The position numbers were made by a program, and so were the translations under genes. This document shows, in pieces, positions 1-9,165 of a stretch of 64,000 bases of DNA. The notes under the pieces were generated by a model. That model saw only the letters and a program-made list of their open reading frames with translations. It was not told the origin of the DNA and made no database searches. Origin of the DNA: JALNYB01 sp963676235 (GTDB lineage Archaea > Thermoplasmatota > Thermoplasmata > Methanomassiliicoccales > Methanomethylophilaceae); NCBI GenBank assembly GCA_963676235.1, contig OY781044.1, forward strand, positions 310,001 through 374,000, written 5' to 3'. Numbering within the stretch: the first letter of the stretch is position 1; each line of letters starts with the position of its first letter.

Positions 1-406
1 AATTATTAAGAATTATGACATCAGAATCGATATTGAATTCGTCTGAGTCTACCAATTGTACCATATTGGCCAATATTCCATCTTTGTCAGAGGTATAACC
101 TGTGCCGACCACGGTCACATCGTCCAATACTTCCATTCTTTCATCTTTAGTGTATGAATATGTAGAATACTTGTCGATTCCGACAATCTTATCCGCACAT
201 CCACTCTCTACCACCGTGATGGTGAATCCATACCCCATAGTAACAATATGATCAACCGGACTCGAAAAAGTATAAGATTGTCCTGTTGAATCTGTAACTG
301 AGAACTCTGAATCAGCAGATGCTGTGTCTATAGAAGGAACTGCAGATATCACCAAAAAAGCAACTGCTACAAATGCCATCATTATAATCGATTTCTTGCC
401 AAACAT
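1..406 (-). CDS. ABC transporter substrate-binding protein, N-terminal part (cut by window edge)
   Basis: The first 135 codons are visible; the gene runs off the left edge. Residues 1-31 are a signal peptide with a basic start (MFGKK) and a hydrophobic core ending near TASA. The mature part opens with a VTDSTGQSYTF stretch, then VDHIV and a KIVGIDKYS segment, the usual opening of the Peripla_BP_2 family that binds corrinoids, haem or ferric chelates outside the membrane. The gene is divergent from the CobN operon, which suggests a cobalt, corrinoid or related metal-chelate substrate, but substrate is inference. The ATG at 406 follows an AAGGG-like ribosome site. Confidence 0.75.
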   Translation of the reverse strand, partial: MFGKKSIIMMAFVAVAFLVISAVPSIDTASADSEFSVTDSTGQSYTFSSPVDHIVTMGYGFTITVVESGCADKIVGIDKYSTYSYTKDERMEVLDDVTVVGTGYTSDKDGILANMVQLVDSDEFNIDSDVIILNN

Positions 407-802
407 AATATCCCTTACTTTAAAACCAAATATATCAAGACAATATATAATCGTTATCCGCATTTTATAAAATCGTATTACTATTAGCTACTATAAAATT
501 GATTAGTATTACTACAAAATGTACAAAAACGATTTAACATTGTGCATATTATTCTAAAAAGGAGAATAGATTATTAAAAAAATAATATGATAATTCGGTT
601 GAGTTGATCATTAAAATTTACTTTATTCGTAAAAATTAATATTGCCTTATTATTTGATTAATATTTACTTGTGTAGTCTTGTCAAGAGCTTAAGTAAATA
701 AAATGTTCAAGTAATTTCTTGTTCGAACATAATAAACTTAAAAAAGTAATACAGATAACATATTAATACGAACCTGGTATTACTGAAAACGCAGGTGAAA
801 TC
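407..802. other. AT-rich intergenic region between divergent genes
   Basis: About 396 bases that must hold the promoters of the binding protein (leftward) and the chelatase operon (rightward). A nine-base direct repeat, GTATTACTA, occurs near 474 and 518. I see no coding potential and no recognisable cobalamin riboswitch. Confidence 0.5.
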
Positions 803-2755
803 ATTCGTTCTAACGTCTTTCCATTTTCAGCGATCGTGGGTCAAGAATTGCTAAAAAAAGCATTGATATTGAATGTTATTGATCCTAACATCGGCGGGGT
901 CCTGATAAAAGGCGAATGCGGAACCGCAAAATCAACTTCTGTAAGGGCATTGGCTGCACTTCTACCTGAAAAAGATGTGGTGGTTGGTTGTTCCTTCTCC
1001 TGTGATCCGAATTCACCGAAAAATATGTGTGAATCCTGTAGATCCAGGATCGATTCACTTAAGACCGCCAAAAGAAAAATGCAAGTTGTAGAGCTTCCCG
1101 TGTCTGCAACAGAAGACAAGGTCGTAGGTTCATTGGACATAAGCGCTGCGATAAAGACCGGCGATAAAAAATTCGAGCCGGGAATTCTTGCAAAAGCGAA
1201 TGGCAACATCCTTTATGTTGACGAAGTGAATCTTCTGAACGACCATATCGTGGATACTTTATTAGATGCGGCCGCAATGGGAATAAATACTGTTGAAAGA
1301 GAGGGCGTCTCTTTCTCACATCCTTCTGATTTTATCCTGGTCGGAACTATGAATCCCGAAGAAGGAGAATTGAGGCCTCAGCTCTTTGATAGATTCAGCT
1401 TGTGTGTAGATGTCGAAGGCATAAACGATACAAAATCCAGGATCACCATCATAAAACGTCACAGAGAATATCTTGCAGATCCCGAAGAATTCATTCTTAA
1501 ATGGTCCAAACAAGACAAAGAAATATCAGATAAGATCGTTAATGCCCGGAATATCCTTAAAGATGTGAATCTGACAGACCCCATGCTGGAGCTTATTGTC
1601 AATACCTGTATTGATGCGAACGTCAGTGGACACAGAGCAGACATCGCGATGATGAATACATCTGCAGCCATTGCCGCATATGCTGGAAGAAAGGATGTGA
1701 ACGAAACCGATGTACATGAAGCCGCGATGCTTGTTCTGACACATCGTACTAAAAATCCTCCGAAGTCTGAACCATCTAAAAAAAATAACAACAAAGACGA
1801 CAATGAGAACAATCCCAATAAGGATCAGAACAACAAGAGCAAACGAGATCACAAAGAAGAATCACAACTGAATGATCAGGACAGGTCTAAAAACGATCAA
1901 AATAAATCTGATTCCTCTGTAACCACGCAATTCAAAGCTGGAGAGGAATTCAAGGTCAAAACGACTGCTATCAAACCTGTGATAAAAATAGATGATATCG
2001 TCAGAGACAGTTCCGGTCGCAGGACAGAGACCGAATCCACAAACGGAAGATATGTCAGTTACAGAATACCTGTAGAAAAACCTCAGAGTATAGCACTGGA
2101 TGCAACAATAAGAAATGCTGCCCTGAAACAAAGGAACAGATCCGGCGATGTGTCCATTATTATCGAACCTGAAGACATAATGGAAAAAATAAGAGTAAGA
2201 AAATCTGAGAATCTGATAGTTTTTGTCGTAGATGCCAGTGGAAGCATGGGTGCAGAACAAAGAATGACTGCAGTCAAAGGTGCAATACTTTCCTTATTGA
2301 CCGATGCATATCAAAAAAGAGACAAGATATGCCTCATAACATTCAGAGGGAACGAATCGACGATCGTCATACCCCCGACCAATAATATCGATCTTGCTAA
2401 AACACAGATGAAAGATATTCCTACAGGTGGAAAAACACCACTTGGTGACGGATTGACGATTGCGTATGACCTTATAAAGAAAGAGATGAACCGCGATCAT
2501 GAAATAAAACCTATAATGGTCATAATCTCAGATGGAAGGGGCAATTCCTCTGCATATGGAGTAGACCCACAGGAAGAAGTCTCATACATTTCTACAATGA
2601 TAGTAAAAGACAAGATATGCAGTATCGTACTTGATTCGGAATCGGGATTCGTCGTGCTCGGTTTCGCCAAAAGACTTGCCGACATGCTTGATGCGAAATA
2701 TATGAAACTTGACACCATAAGATCCGATCTGAAAGACCAACTGGCAGCACTATGA
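803..2755 (+). CDS. Magnesium/cobalt chelatase AAA+ and VWA subunit (ChlI-ChlD type)
   Basis: Motor subunit of a CobN-type chelatase that inserts a metal into a tetrapyrrole using ATP. Counting from the GTG at 836, Walker A GECGTAKS is at residues 26-33, a cysteine pair region (CSFSC..CESC) at 52-68, and Walker B ILYVDEVNLL at 125-134. A charged Asn/Lys/Asp-rich linker covers about 313-360 and a VWA domain with the MIDAS motif DASGSMG starts near 465. The GTG start would cut off NVFPFSAI, which family members carry at the N-terminus; the frame stays open upstream to TAA at 764 with no ATG, GTG or TTG. GGTGA at 794-798 sits four bases before ATT at 803, the spacing used by ATG genes here, so ATT is my preferred start (650 aa). 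First gene of an operon with cobN 39 bp downstream. Confidence 0.88.
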   Translation: MRSNVFPFSAIVGQELLKKALILNVIDPNIGGVLIKGECGTAKSTSVRALAALLPEKDVVVGCSFSCDPNSPKNMCESCRSRIDSLKTAKRKMQVVELPVSATEDKVVGSLDISAAIKTGDKKFEPGILAKANGNILYVDEVNLLNDHIVDTLLDAAAMGINTVEREGVSFSHPSDFILVGTMNPEEGELRPQLFDRFSLCVDVEGINDTKSRITIIKRHREYLADPEEFILKWSKQDKEISDKIVNARNILKDVNLTDPMLELIVNTCIDANVSGHRADIAMMNTSAAIAAYAGRKDVNETDVHEAAMLVLTHRTKNPPKSEPSKKNNNKDDNENNPNKDQNNKSKRDHKEESQLNDQDRSKNDQNKSDSSVTTQFKAGEEFKVKTTAIKPVIKIDDIVRDSSGRRTETESTNGRYVSYRIPVEKPQSIALDATIRNAALKQRNRSGDVSIIIEPEDIMEKIRVRKSENLIVFVVDASGSMGAEQRMTAVKGAILSLLTDAYQKRDKICLITFRGNESTIVIPPTNNIDLAKTQMKDIPTGGKTPLGDGLTIAYDLIKKEMNRDHEIKPIMVIISDGRGNSSAYGVDPQEEVSYISTMIVKDKICSIVLDSESGFVVLGFAKRLADMLDAKYMKLDTIRSDLKDQLAAL

Positions 2756-2794
2756 TCATTTTAAACCGTTTATATCTCTTACAGAAGTGGACAG

Positions 2795-5700
2795 ATGAAT
2801 GATAAAATTAAGATCACGGTTATAACCTGGGACACGTACGAAGTAATGATCAAAACAGCTGCCAAATTATGTAATGTCGATATTGATTTTTATTCAAGGC
2901 ACTATTTTGAAAAAGACCAAGCAACATTATCCAAAGCAATTGCATCTATGAGGGACTCGGATATTATCGTACTCAATCAGACCAGACAACCGTATTGGGA
3001 CGATATACTTGATGAAGCCCAGAAACTTAAGAATAATAAGAAATTGATCTCTATGGGCACAGACCCTGTGGATTGGGGACTGACTTCCGTCGATCCTAAG
3101 ATTGCCATCGAATGCTACAAATATCTTACCAATAACGGCGAAGAGAACTGTTGCAGAATGATCGATTATCTGAAGAAAACGGTCATGGATATGGACGTCG
3201 AAGTACTTCCTCCATGCACAATGCCATGGCAGGGTATCATCCATTACAAAGAACCAGAACACATATTCGAGACCACCGAAGAATATTTGGAATGGTACAA
3301 GAGCGATCCCTCTAAACCGTGGGTAGCAGTATTAGCGTCCAGATCATGTTGGATAATTGACGGATGCAGAATCGAGAGTCAGGTCGCAAAAGATCTTGAA
3401 GAATCCGGTGCCAATGTAATTCTCATCATCAGTATGTCGATACATGATGATGAACGCGGATCGATAAACATCGGAGAAGCCATAGACCGCTATCTGGTAA
3501 GAGATGGCAAACCTATCGTGAATGCCATAGTAAAAACAATGGGATTCATGATCAACAGAGTGAGGAAGAGTGAGGAAGGTATCAAACGCTTTGATAAAAG
3601 CGTCGATCTCCTCACTTCACTGAACGTCCCTGTATTCCAACCGATCATCGCAAGCAATATGACCGCTGAAAAATGGAAGACCGTATCGGGACTTTCAACA
3701 GACATCTCATGGAGTGTGGCACTTCCCGAATTCGAAGGCCTCATCGAACCCATGATATTGGGATGCGCGAGAGCCTCCGATGACGGCGAATATGAACGCG
3801 TCGTATTCCTGGATCGCAGCAAACATCTTGCAGAACGCGTTATGGCTCGCATAGCCCTTGGAAAAAAACCTGTAAAAGACCGCAAGATCGTATTCTTCCT
3901 TAACAATCACCCATGCTCTGGTCTTGAGGCCAATGTGGGTGCCGCATCGCATCTCGATACTCATCAGAGCATGGTCAAAATACTCAATGCCATGAAGGAT
4001 GCGGGGTATTATGTCACCGGCATACCTAAGGACAGCAAGGAATTCATCGATACCATCTTGGAACGCAAAGCTCTTTCAGAATTCAGATGGACTACCGTCC
4101 AAGAAATGAAAAAATGTGGCGGAGTCGTTCATATGATGAGTGTTCAAGAGTATAATGAATTCTTCAGAACACTCAGCAAAGAGATACAAGATGATGTCAT
4201 AAAAACGTGGGGAGAACCTCCTGGAACCGGAATGGTACTGGATGACGAGATAATGATCACCGGCGTATCATATGGAAATGTAATGGTGGCCGTACAACCA
4301 AAAAGAGGATGTTTCGGTGCAAGATGTGATGGCGGGGTATGCAAGATCCTTCATGACCCGTTATGTCCTCCTACACATCAATACCTCGCTTCATATCACT
4401 ATTATGAAGAGATATGGGGATCAGATGCTGTAATCCATGTCGGAACACACGGAAATCTGGAGTTCCTTCCAGGTAAAAGTGTTGGTATGACAAAAGACTG
4501 TTATCCTGACATAGGCATCGGAAAAACACCGCACATCTACATTTACAACTCAGATAACCCTCCAGAAGGGACGATCGCCAAAAGAAGATCGTATGCAACT
4601 CTGATAGACCATATGCAAAGCGTCATGACAGCAAGCGAACTGTATGATGACTTCTCCAGATTAGAAGAGACCCTCGCCCAATACGACTCCGCACGCAGCG
4701 ATCCTTCTCAGAGCCATCAACTGCATCATATGATTCTTGAAGCAGCCAATGCGGCTAACTTAAAAGAGCTTGGCCTTAACAAGGATATGCCTCTTGACGA
4801 ATGCGTAAGGCTTTGTCATGAAGCACTTTCGAAAGTAAGGAATTCCCAGATGAACCTTGGAATGCATGTATTCGGAGAACTTCCTGAAGGCGACAGACGC
4901 ACAGAATTCATCAACAGTATAATGAGATATGATTCAGGACACGGAAGCATACGTGACCTTATAGCAAACATAATGGATCTAGACCTTAACGACTTATACG
5001 CCTCACAGGGAGATATAAACGATAAATTCAACATATCCAACGGTGCTCTAATAGAGGATATCGGAAATAAGACCAGGGATTTCATAGGATGCATCCTTAA
5101 TGGAAAGGATGCAGATGGTGCATTCTCCGACATAGGACTCTCACCGAACAAATTACAAAGCGATGAGATGGTAAAATACATTGACACCATAGAAGAGGTC
5201 GACAATCGCGTCGACAGATCTCTTGAAATAGAGTCATTTTTAAATGCTCTAGACGGACACTATACTCCGCCAGGACCATCTGGAGTCATCACAAGAGGTG
5301 GAGCGGATATACTCCCTACCGGAAGGAATTTCTATTCTCTGGATCCGTTCAGCGTACCTACCCGTGCAGCGTGGAGAGTCGGGATAATGCTTGCCAACAG
5401 CCTTCTGAAAAAATACTCAGAGGAGACGGATACGATCCCGGAAAATGTCGCATTCTTCTGGATGTCAGGAGACATAATGTCAGCCGGTGGAGAAATGATG
5501 GCACAGATAATGTATCTTCTGGGCGTCAGACCGATATACGATTCGGCAGGACATGTGAAAAAATTCGATATAATCCCGTTATCCGAATTAAACCGCCCGC
5601 GCATAGATGTCACCGTTCGTACATCAGGTATCTTAAGGGACATGTTCATCAATTGTATCGATCTCATCGACTCTGCCGTCAATGCCGTATCCGGATTAGA

Positions 5701-6616
5701 CGAACCGCCTCATATGAATTATGTGAGAAAACATACATTGGACTCGATTAAAAACGGAACTGCTCCGGTAGATGCGACAGCACGTCTGTTCAGTGCCCCT
5801 CCTGGATCTTATGTATCCGGCGTTAACCTTGCAGTCTATGCGAGCTCATGGAAAACAGAGGAGGATCTGGCCAAGATCTACATCGCAACAAATGGATATG
5901 CATATGGAAACGGCCGTAATGGTGAAGCCAAACACGAACAATTTGCAGAGGATCTCGCTACAGTGTCGATAACATACAACAAGATCCATTCTGATGAACA
6001 TGATCTTCTCGGATGCTGCTGTTATTTCAGCAATCAAGGAGGTCTTACGGCAGCTTCCAAATATCTTTCAGGAAAAGATGTGAAATCATATTTCGGCGAT
6101 ACGCGAGAACCCAAAGATGTAAATGTTCACACACTCGCGGATGAATTGAGAAGAACCGTCAGGACAAAACTCCTAAATCCTGCATGGATCGAAGGAATGA
6201 AAGAACATGGATACAAGGGTGCCTCCGACATAATGAAAAGGGTCGGCAGGGTTTACGGATGGGAAGCCTCTACGCAGGTTGTAGATGATTGGGTGTTCGA
6301 TGACATTGCTTCAAAATTCGTTAATGATGATGAGATGAGAGAATTCTTCAAAGAAAACAATCCCTATGCACTTGAAGAGATCACACGCCGTCTTCTAGAA
6401 GCTGAACAAAGAGAACTCTGGAATGCAGATGAACAAACTCTGAATGCTCTCCGCAACAATTACGTTGAAATAGAGTCATGGCTAGAAGACCTTGCCGGGG
6501 AAGGAGAATTCCAAGGCGGAAGCGTGGACATAATAACATCTGATGAAGTAGAAAATTGGAATAATAACATCGCGCCGATAATCAATTCCATACATAAGCA
6601 TAACCCGAATAACTGA
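2795..6616 (+). CDS. cobN: Cobaltochelatase large subunit CobN
   Basis: Catalytic subunit of the CobN/BchH family, which holds the tetrapyrrole and inserts the metal, here most likely cobalt in corrinoid synthesis. At 1273 residues it has the usual family length and is intact. The GTHGNLEFLPGKS block near residues 549-561 matches the conserved family core; the C-terminal half has the expected GDTREP and NPAWIEGM blocks. No signal peptide or membrane segment is seen, so it should be cytosolic. It lies between the AAA-VWA motor gene and an ABC transporter pair, in one orientation with gaps of 39 and 12 bp. A magnesium or nickel role is less likely but cannot be ruled out from the sequence. Confidence 0.92.
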   Translation: MNDKIKITVITWDTYEVMIKTAAKLCNVDIDFYSRHYFEKDQATLSKAIASMRDSDIIVLNQTRQPYWDDILDEAQKLKNNKKLISMGTDPVDWGLTSVDPKIAIECYKYLTNNGEENCCRMIDYLKKTVMDMDVEVLPPCTMPWQGIIHYKEPEHIFETTEEYLEWYKSDPSKPWVAVLASRSCWIIDGCRIESQVAKDLEESGANVILIISMSIHDDERGSINIGEAIDRYLVRDGKPIVNAIVKTMGFMINRVRKSEEGIKRFDKSVDLLTSLNVPVFQPIIASNMTAEKWKTVSGLSTDISWSVALPEFEGLIEPMILGCARASDDGEYERVVFLDRSKHLAERVMARIALGKKPVKDRKIVFFLNNHPCSGLEANVGAASHLDTHQSMVKILNAMKDAGYYVTGIPKDSKEFIDTILERKALSEFRWTTVQEMKKCGGVVHMMSVQEYNEFFRTLSKEIQDDVIKTWGEPPGTGMVLDDEIMITGVSYGNVMVAVQPKRGCFGARCDGGVCKILHDPLCPPTHQYLASYHYYEEIWGSDAVIHVGTHGNLEFLPGKSVGMTKDCYPDIGIGKTPHIYIYNSDNPPEGTIAKRRSYATLIDHMQSVMTASELYDDFSRLEETLAQYDSARSDPSQSHQLHHMILEAANAANLKELGLNKDMPLDECVRLCHEALSKVRNSQMNLGMHVFGELPEGDRRTEFINSIMRYDSGHGSIRDLIANIMDLDLNDLYASQGDINDKFNISNGALIEDIGNKTRDFIGCILNGKDADGAFSDIGLSPNKLQSDEMVKYIDTIEEVDNRVDRSLEIESFLNALDGHYTPPGPSGVITRGGADILPTGRNFYSLDPFSVPTRAAWRVGIMLANSLLKKYSEETDTIPENVAFFWMSGDIMSAGGEMMAQIMYLLGVRPIYDSAGHVKKFDIIPLSELNRPRIDVTVRTSGILRDMFINCIDLIDSAVNAVSGLDEPPHMNYVRKHTLDSIKNGTAPVDATARLFSAPPGSYVSGVNLAVYASSWKTEEDLAKIYIATNGYAYGNGRNGEAKHEQFAEDLATVSITYNKIHSDEHDLLGCCCYFSNQGGLTAASKYLSGKDVKSYFGDTREPKDVNVHTLADELRRTVRTKLLNPAWIEGMKEHGYKGASDIMKRVGRVYGWEASTQVVDDWVFDDIASKFVNDDEMREFFKENNPYALEEITRRLLEAEQRELWNADEQTLNALRNNYVEIESWLEDLAGEGEFQGGSVDIITSDEVENWNNNIAPIINSIHKHNPNN

Positions 6617-6628
6617 GAAAGTGATCGA

Positions 6629-7591
6629 TTGACAGACATATTTACATCAAAACTATCAAAAAGTTATGAAGATACTCTGGCAGTTGATTCTCTGGATCTC
6701 AGCATAAATAACGAGATCTACGGCCTCCTAGGTCCTAATGGATCTGGAAAGACCACCACGGTAGGTATGCTCACCACACTGCTATCCCCTTCATCGGGAA
6801 ATGCACAAGTATGCGGACATGATGTCACGACCGAACCTAAAGCCGTCAGAGAATGCATAAGCTATGTACCTCAATATATGGCGGTAGATATACGACTCAC
6901 AGGCAGAGAAAATATAGATTTTTATGCAAAATTGTATGGAATAAGAGATAAATCCGAAAGAAAAAAACGCATAGATTATGCATTGGACATCATGGACCTA
7001 AACGACCGTGCCGATGATCTCACCAAAACCTATTCCGGCGGAATGCAGAGAAGATTGGAATTGGCTCAAGCCCTAACACATCAACCAAAGGTATTGTTCC
7101 TTGATGAACCGACCGTAGGTCTGGATGTCATTGCAAGAAAAATGATATGGGAACACATCGCAGATCTCAAGAAGAACGGTATAACTATTTTTGTGACCAC
7201 TCATCAAATGGAAGAAGCAGAAAGATACTGCGACCGCGTCGGAATACTGAAAAAAGGAGTTGTTGTAAAAGAAGGCACTCCTTCTCACCTTAAATCTGCT
7301 TTGAAATCCATTATCACCATCAAATCTGACGGAAAAATGCCAAACATCCTTCCGAATAATGTTGACTTCATAGGAAATGAAAATGGAAGTGTTGTATATG
7401 CATCGGATAATGGAGCAGATGTGCTTCCCTCATTGATCAAAAAATATGATGAAGCGGGAATTCATGTATATTCATCCGTGGTACGCGACCCTACTTTAGA
7501 GGATATCTATCTTATGTCGGTGGGTGCAGAGACTGTAGATACAGAACAATTCAACAGAGCACAGATAAGAAGGATAATAATGAAAGGCTGA
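6629..7591 (+). CDS. ABC transporter ATP-binding protein (DrrA/ABC-2 exporter type)
   Basis: ATPase of an ABC-2 type exporter. Walker A GPNGSGKTT is at residues 35-43, the signature YSGGMQRRLE starts near 135, Walker B VLFLDEPTVGLD is near 155-166 and the switch histidine lies in VTTHQMEE near 190. The ~100-residue C-terminal extension is typical of the DrrA/CcmA-like group. It starts at TTG, 12 bp after cobN, and ends four bases before its permease gene, so all four genes look co-transcribed. The cargo is unknown; placement beside a chelatase hints at a metal, tetrapyrrole or envelope substrate, which is inference. Confidence 0.88.
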   Translation: MTDIFTSKLSKSYEDTLAVDSLDLSINNEIYGLLGPNGSGKTTTVGMLTTLLSPSSGNAQVCGHDVTTEPKAVRECISYVPQYMAVDIRLTGRENIDFYAKLYGIRDKSERKKRIDYALDIMDLNDRADDLTKTYSGGMQRRLELAQALTHQPKVLFLDEPTVGLDVIARKMIWEHIADLKKNGITIFVTTHQMEEAERYCDRVGILKKGVVVKEGTPSHLKSALKSIITIKSDGKMPNILPNNVDFIGNENGSVVYASDNGADVLPSLIKKYDEAGIHVYSSVVRDPTLEDIYLMSVGAETVDTEQFNRAQIRRIIMKG

Positions 7592-7595
7592 ACAC

Positions 7596-8321
7596 ATGTA
7601 TAGATTTGCAACATATGTTTGGAGAGATACGATAAGATGGAAAAGAGCTCCACTTAATGTTCTATCGACCTTGGCCATGCCTGCAGCATGGCTGATATTC
7701 ATGGGATTGGTCATGCCTGTCAAATATGACAATTATCTGGATTTCGTTACTCCCGGTATTCTCGTTCTGACAATGCTCACATCAAGCCTTGGGGCAGGGT
7801 CCTCGATCATGTTCGACAAGACTTTGGGATATCTGAACAAATTCCTTGCTCTTCCATCACCGAGAGAAAGTATTCTTATCGGAAAGATAGTATTCATCAC
7901 ACTCAGAGGATTGATGCAATCAACCATAATATTGATAATATCCATACTGATCGGCGCCACTATCTATCCGATCTCGACATACATCGGAATGTATATACTT
8001 CTGACATTGTTCGGAATATCGATATCCGCTCTGGGTACGACTGTTGCATTATACCTCGACAATCATGATTCTTATGCAGCATTCCAGGCCTTCGTTTCAA
8101 TGCCATTATATTTTGCATCTACTGCATTGATCCCAATGAACGAAATGCCCAATGCACTCAGATATATTGCCGAATTCAATCCTCTCACATATGCTATTGA
8201 CGGCATTCGCGATATAGCTCAAGGAATTATTCCTGCCTTTTCGATATGCTTTTTGATTATTCTTGCAATATTGATAATGATCATATGCAGTTGGAAATTC
8301 CGTAGCATAACAATAGGATGA
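7596..8321 (+). CDS. ABC-2 type transporter permease
   Basis: Membrane partner of the preceding ATPase; 241 residues with about six hydrophobic segments, starting after a short basic N-terminus (VWRDTIRWKRAP). The order ATPase then permease, with a four-base gap, is the usual DrrA-DrrB arrangement. A segment with DNHDSYAAFQAF and the following ISTYIG/SMPLYFASTALIPMNEMP pattern matches the ABC-2 membrane family. It is the last gene of the chelatase operon; the next gene is 92 bp away. Confidence 0.85.
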   Translation: MYRFATYVWRDTIRWKRAPLNVLSTLAMPAAWLIFMGLVMPVKYDNYLDFVTPGILVLTMLTSSLGAGSSIMFDKTLGYLNKFLALPSPRESILIGKIVFITLRGLMQSTIILIISILIGATIYPISTYIGMYILLTLFGISISALGTTVALYLDNHDSYAAFQAFVSMPLYFASTALIPMNEMPNALRYIAEFNPLTYAIDGIRDIAQGIIPAFSICFLIILAILIMIICSWKFRSITIG

Positions 8322-8413
8322 ATTACAAAATCTACAATATAACATGAAATATGATATAATACAACGAATGTCGAACCGAAAGTCTCTTTTATTGTGTATT
8401 GATAATCATACTT

Positions 8414-8761
8414 ATGCGTTGGATGCTCCGCGGAAAAATTCATCGGGCAACAGTTACACAGACCCGTCTTGACTACGAAGGCAGTATCACAGTTGATGTT
8501 GACCTTCTAGAGAAGGCTGGCATTTGGATCGGCGAAAGAGTTCATATTGCCAATATCAACAACGGAAACCGTTTTGAGACGTATACTCTACCAGGAGACA
8601 GAGGATCCGGCATTATCGCACTCAACGGAGCCGCGGCACACCTATGCAACGTAGGCGATAAAATCATAATCATGGGATATGAGCTCACTGATGAACAGAT
8701 CCATGCAAAAGTCGTACTTGTAGACGGTGACAACAAAACAGTAAAGGAATTCGTGTATTGA
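8414..8761 (+). CDS. panD: Aspartate 1-decarboxylase (pyruvoyl-dependent)
   Basis: Makes beta-alanine and CO2 from aspartate for pantothenate and coenzyme A. The MLRGKIHRATVT opening and the YEGS self-cleavage site are clear; the serine after EG becomes the pyruvoyl group, separating a short beta chain from the alpha chain. RGSGIIALNGAAAHL is the conserved catalytic core. I chose the ATG at 8414 (MRWMLRGK, 115 aa), which matches the family's usual start; a TTG at 8399 would add five residues. It is two bases from the RNase H gene, so the two are probably co-transcribed. Many methanogens make beta-alanine with a PLP-dependent MfnA-type enzyme instead, so this bacterial-type gene is notable. 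Confidence 0.92.
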   Translation: MRWMLRGKIHRATVTQTRLDYEGSITVDVDLLEKAGIWIGERVHIANINNGNRFETYTLPGDRGSGIIALNGAAAHLCNVGDKIIIMGYELTDEQIHAKVVLVDGDNKTVKEFVY

Positions 8762-8762
8762 T

Positions 8763-9164
8763 ATGTACAGAATATTCTCAGACGGAGGATCCAGAGGAAA
8801 TCCTGGGCCTTCGGCTTATGCTATAGTCGTTACCAAAGACGGAAGGGCCATACACGAACATTCTGAATTCTTAGGCGTCAACACCAACAATTATGCAGAA
8901 TACCGCGGACTCATCGCGGGTATCACAAAAGCAATAGAATTGGGTGCTGATGAAGTTGAATTCGTAATGGATTCACAACTTGTAATCAGACAGATGAGAG
9001 GCGAATACAAGGTGAAATCCCCGAATGTCATGGACCTTTACAAAGATGCGAAGGCACTCTCGTCGCAGATACCGAAAGTAACATTTACAAACGTCAGACG
9101 CTCGGAAGAACTCATTCCGAGAGCCGACGCTCTTCTCAATAAAGAATTGGATATGCATACCTGA
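8763..9164 (+). CDS. rnhA: Ribonuclease HI family protein
   Basis: Cleaves RNA in RNA-DNA hybrids. The 133-residue protein starts with FSDGGSRGNPGPSAYA, which holds the first catalytic aspartate (D7). NNYAEYRGLIAG gives the glutamate and VMDSQLVIRQM the second aspartate; the last acidic residue is the D of PRADALLNKELD. The length matches the short archaeal/RHA-type group without an N-terminal hybrid-binding domain. It starts two bases after panD and converges with hisS, whose end is two bases away. Confidence 0.9.
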   Translation: MYRIFSDGGSRGNPGPSAYAIVVTKDGRAIHEHSEFLGVNTNNYAEYRGLIAGITKAIELGADEVEFVMDSQLVIRQMRGEYKVKSPNVMDLYKDAKALSSQIPKVTFTNVRRSEELIPRADALLNKELDMHT

Positions 9165-9165
9165 A

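Noticed and set aside
836..838. GTG at 836 as the start of the chelatase motor gene
   Set aside because: It would remove the conserved NVFPFSAI opening and has no ribosome site at a good distance; ATT at 803 fits better.
5371..5972. Two open frames (126 and 66 codons) on the + strand within cobN
   Set aside because: They are out-of-frame shadows of cobN without ribosome sites or family resemblance.
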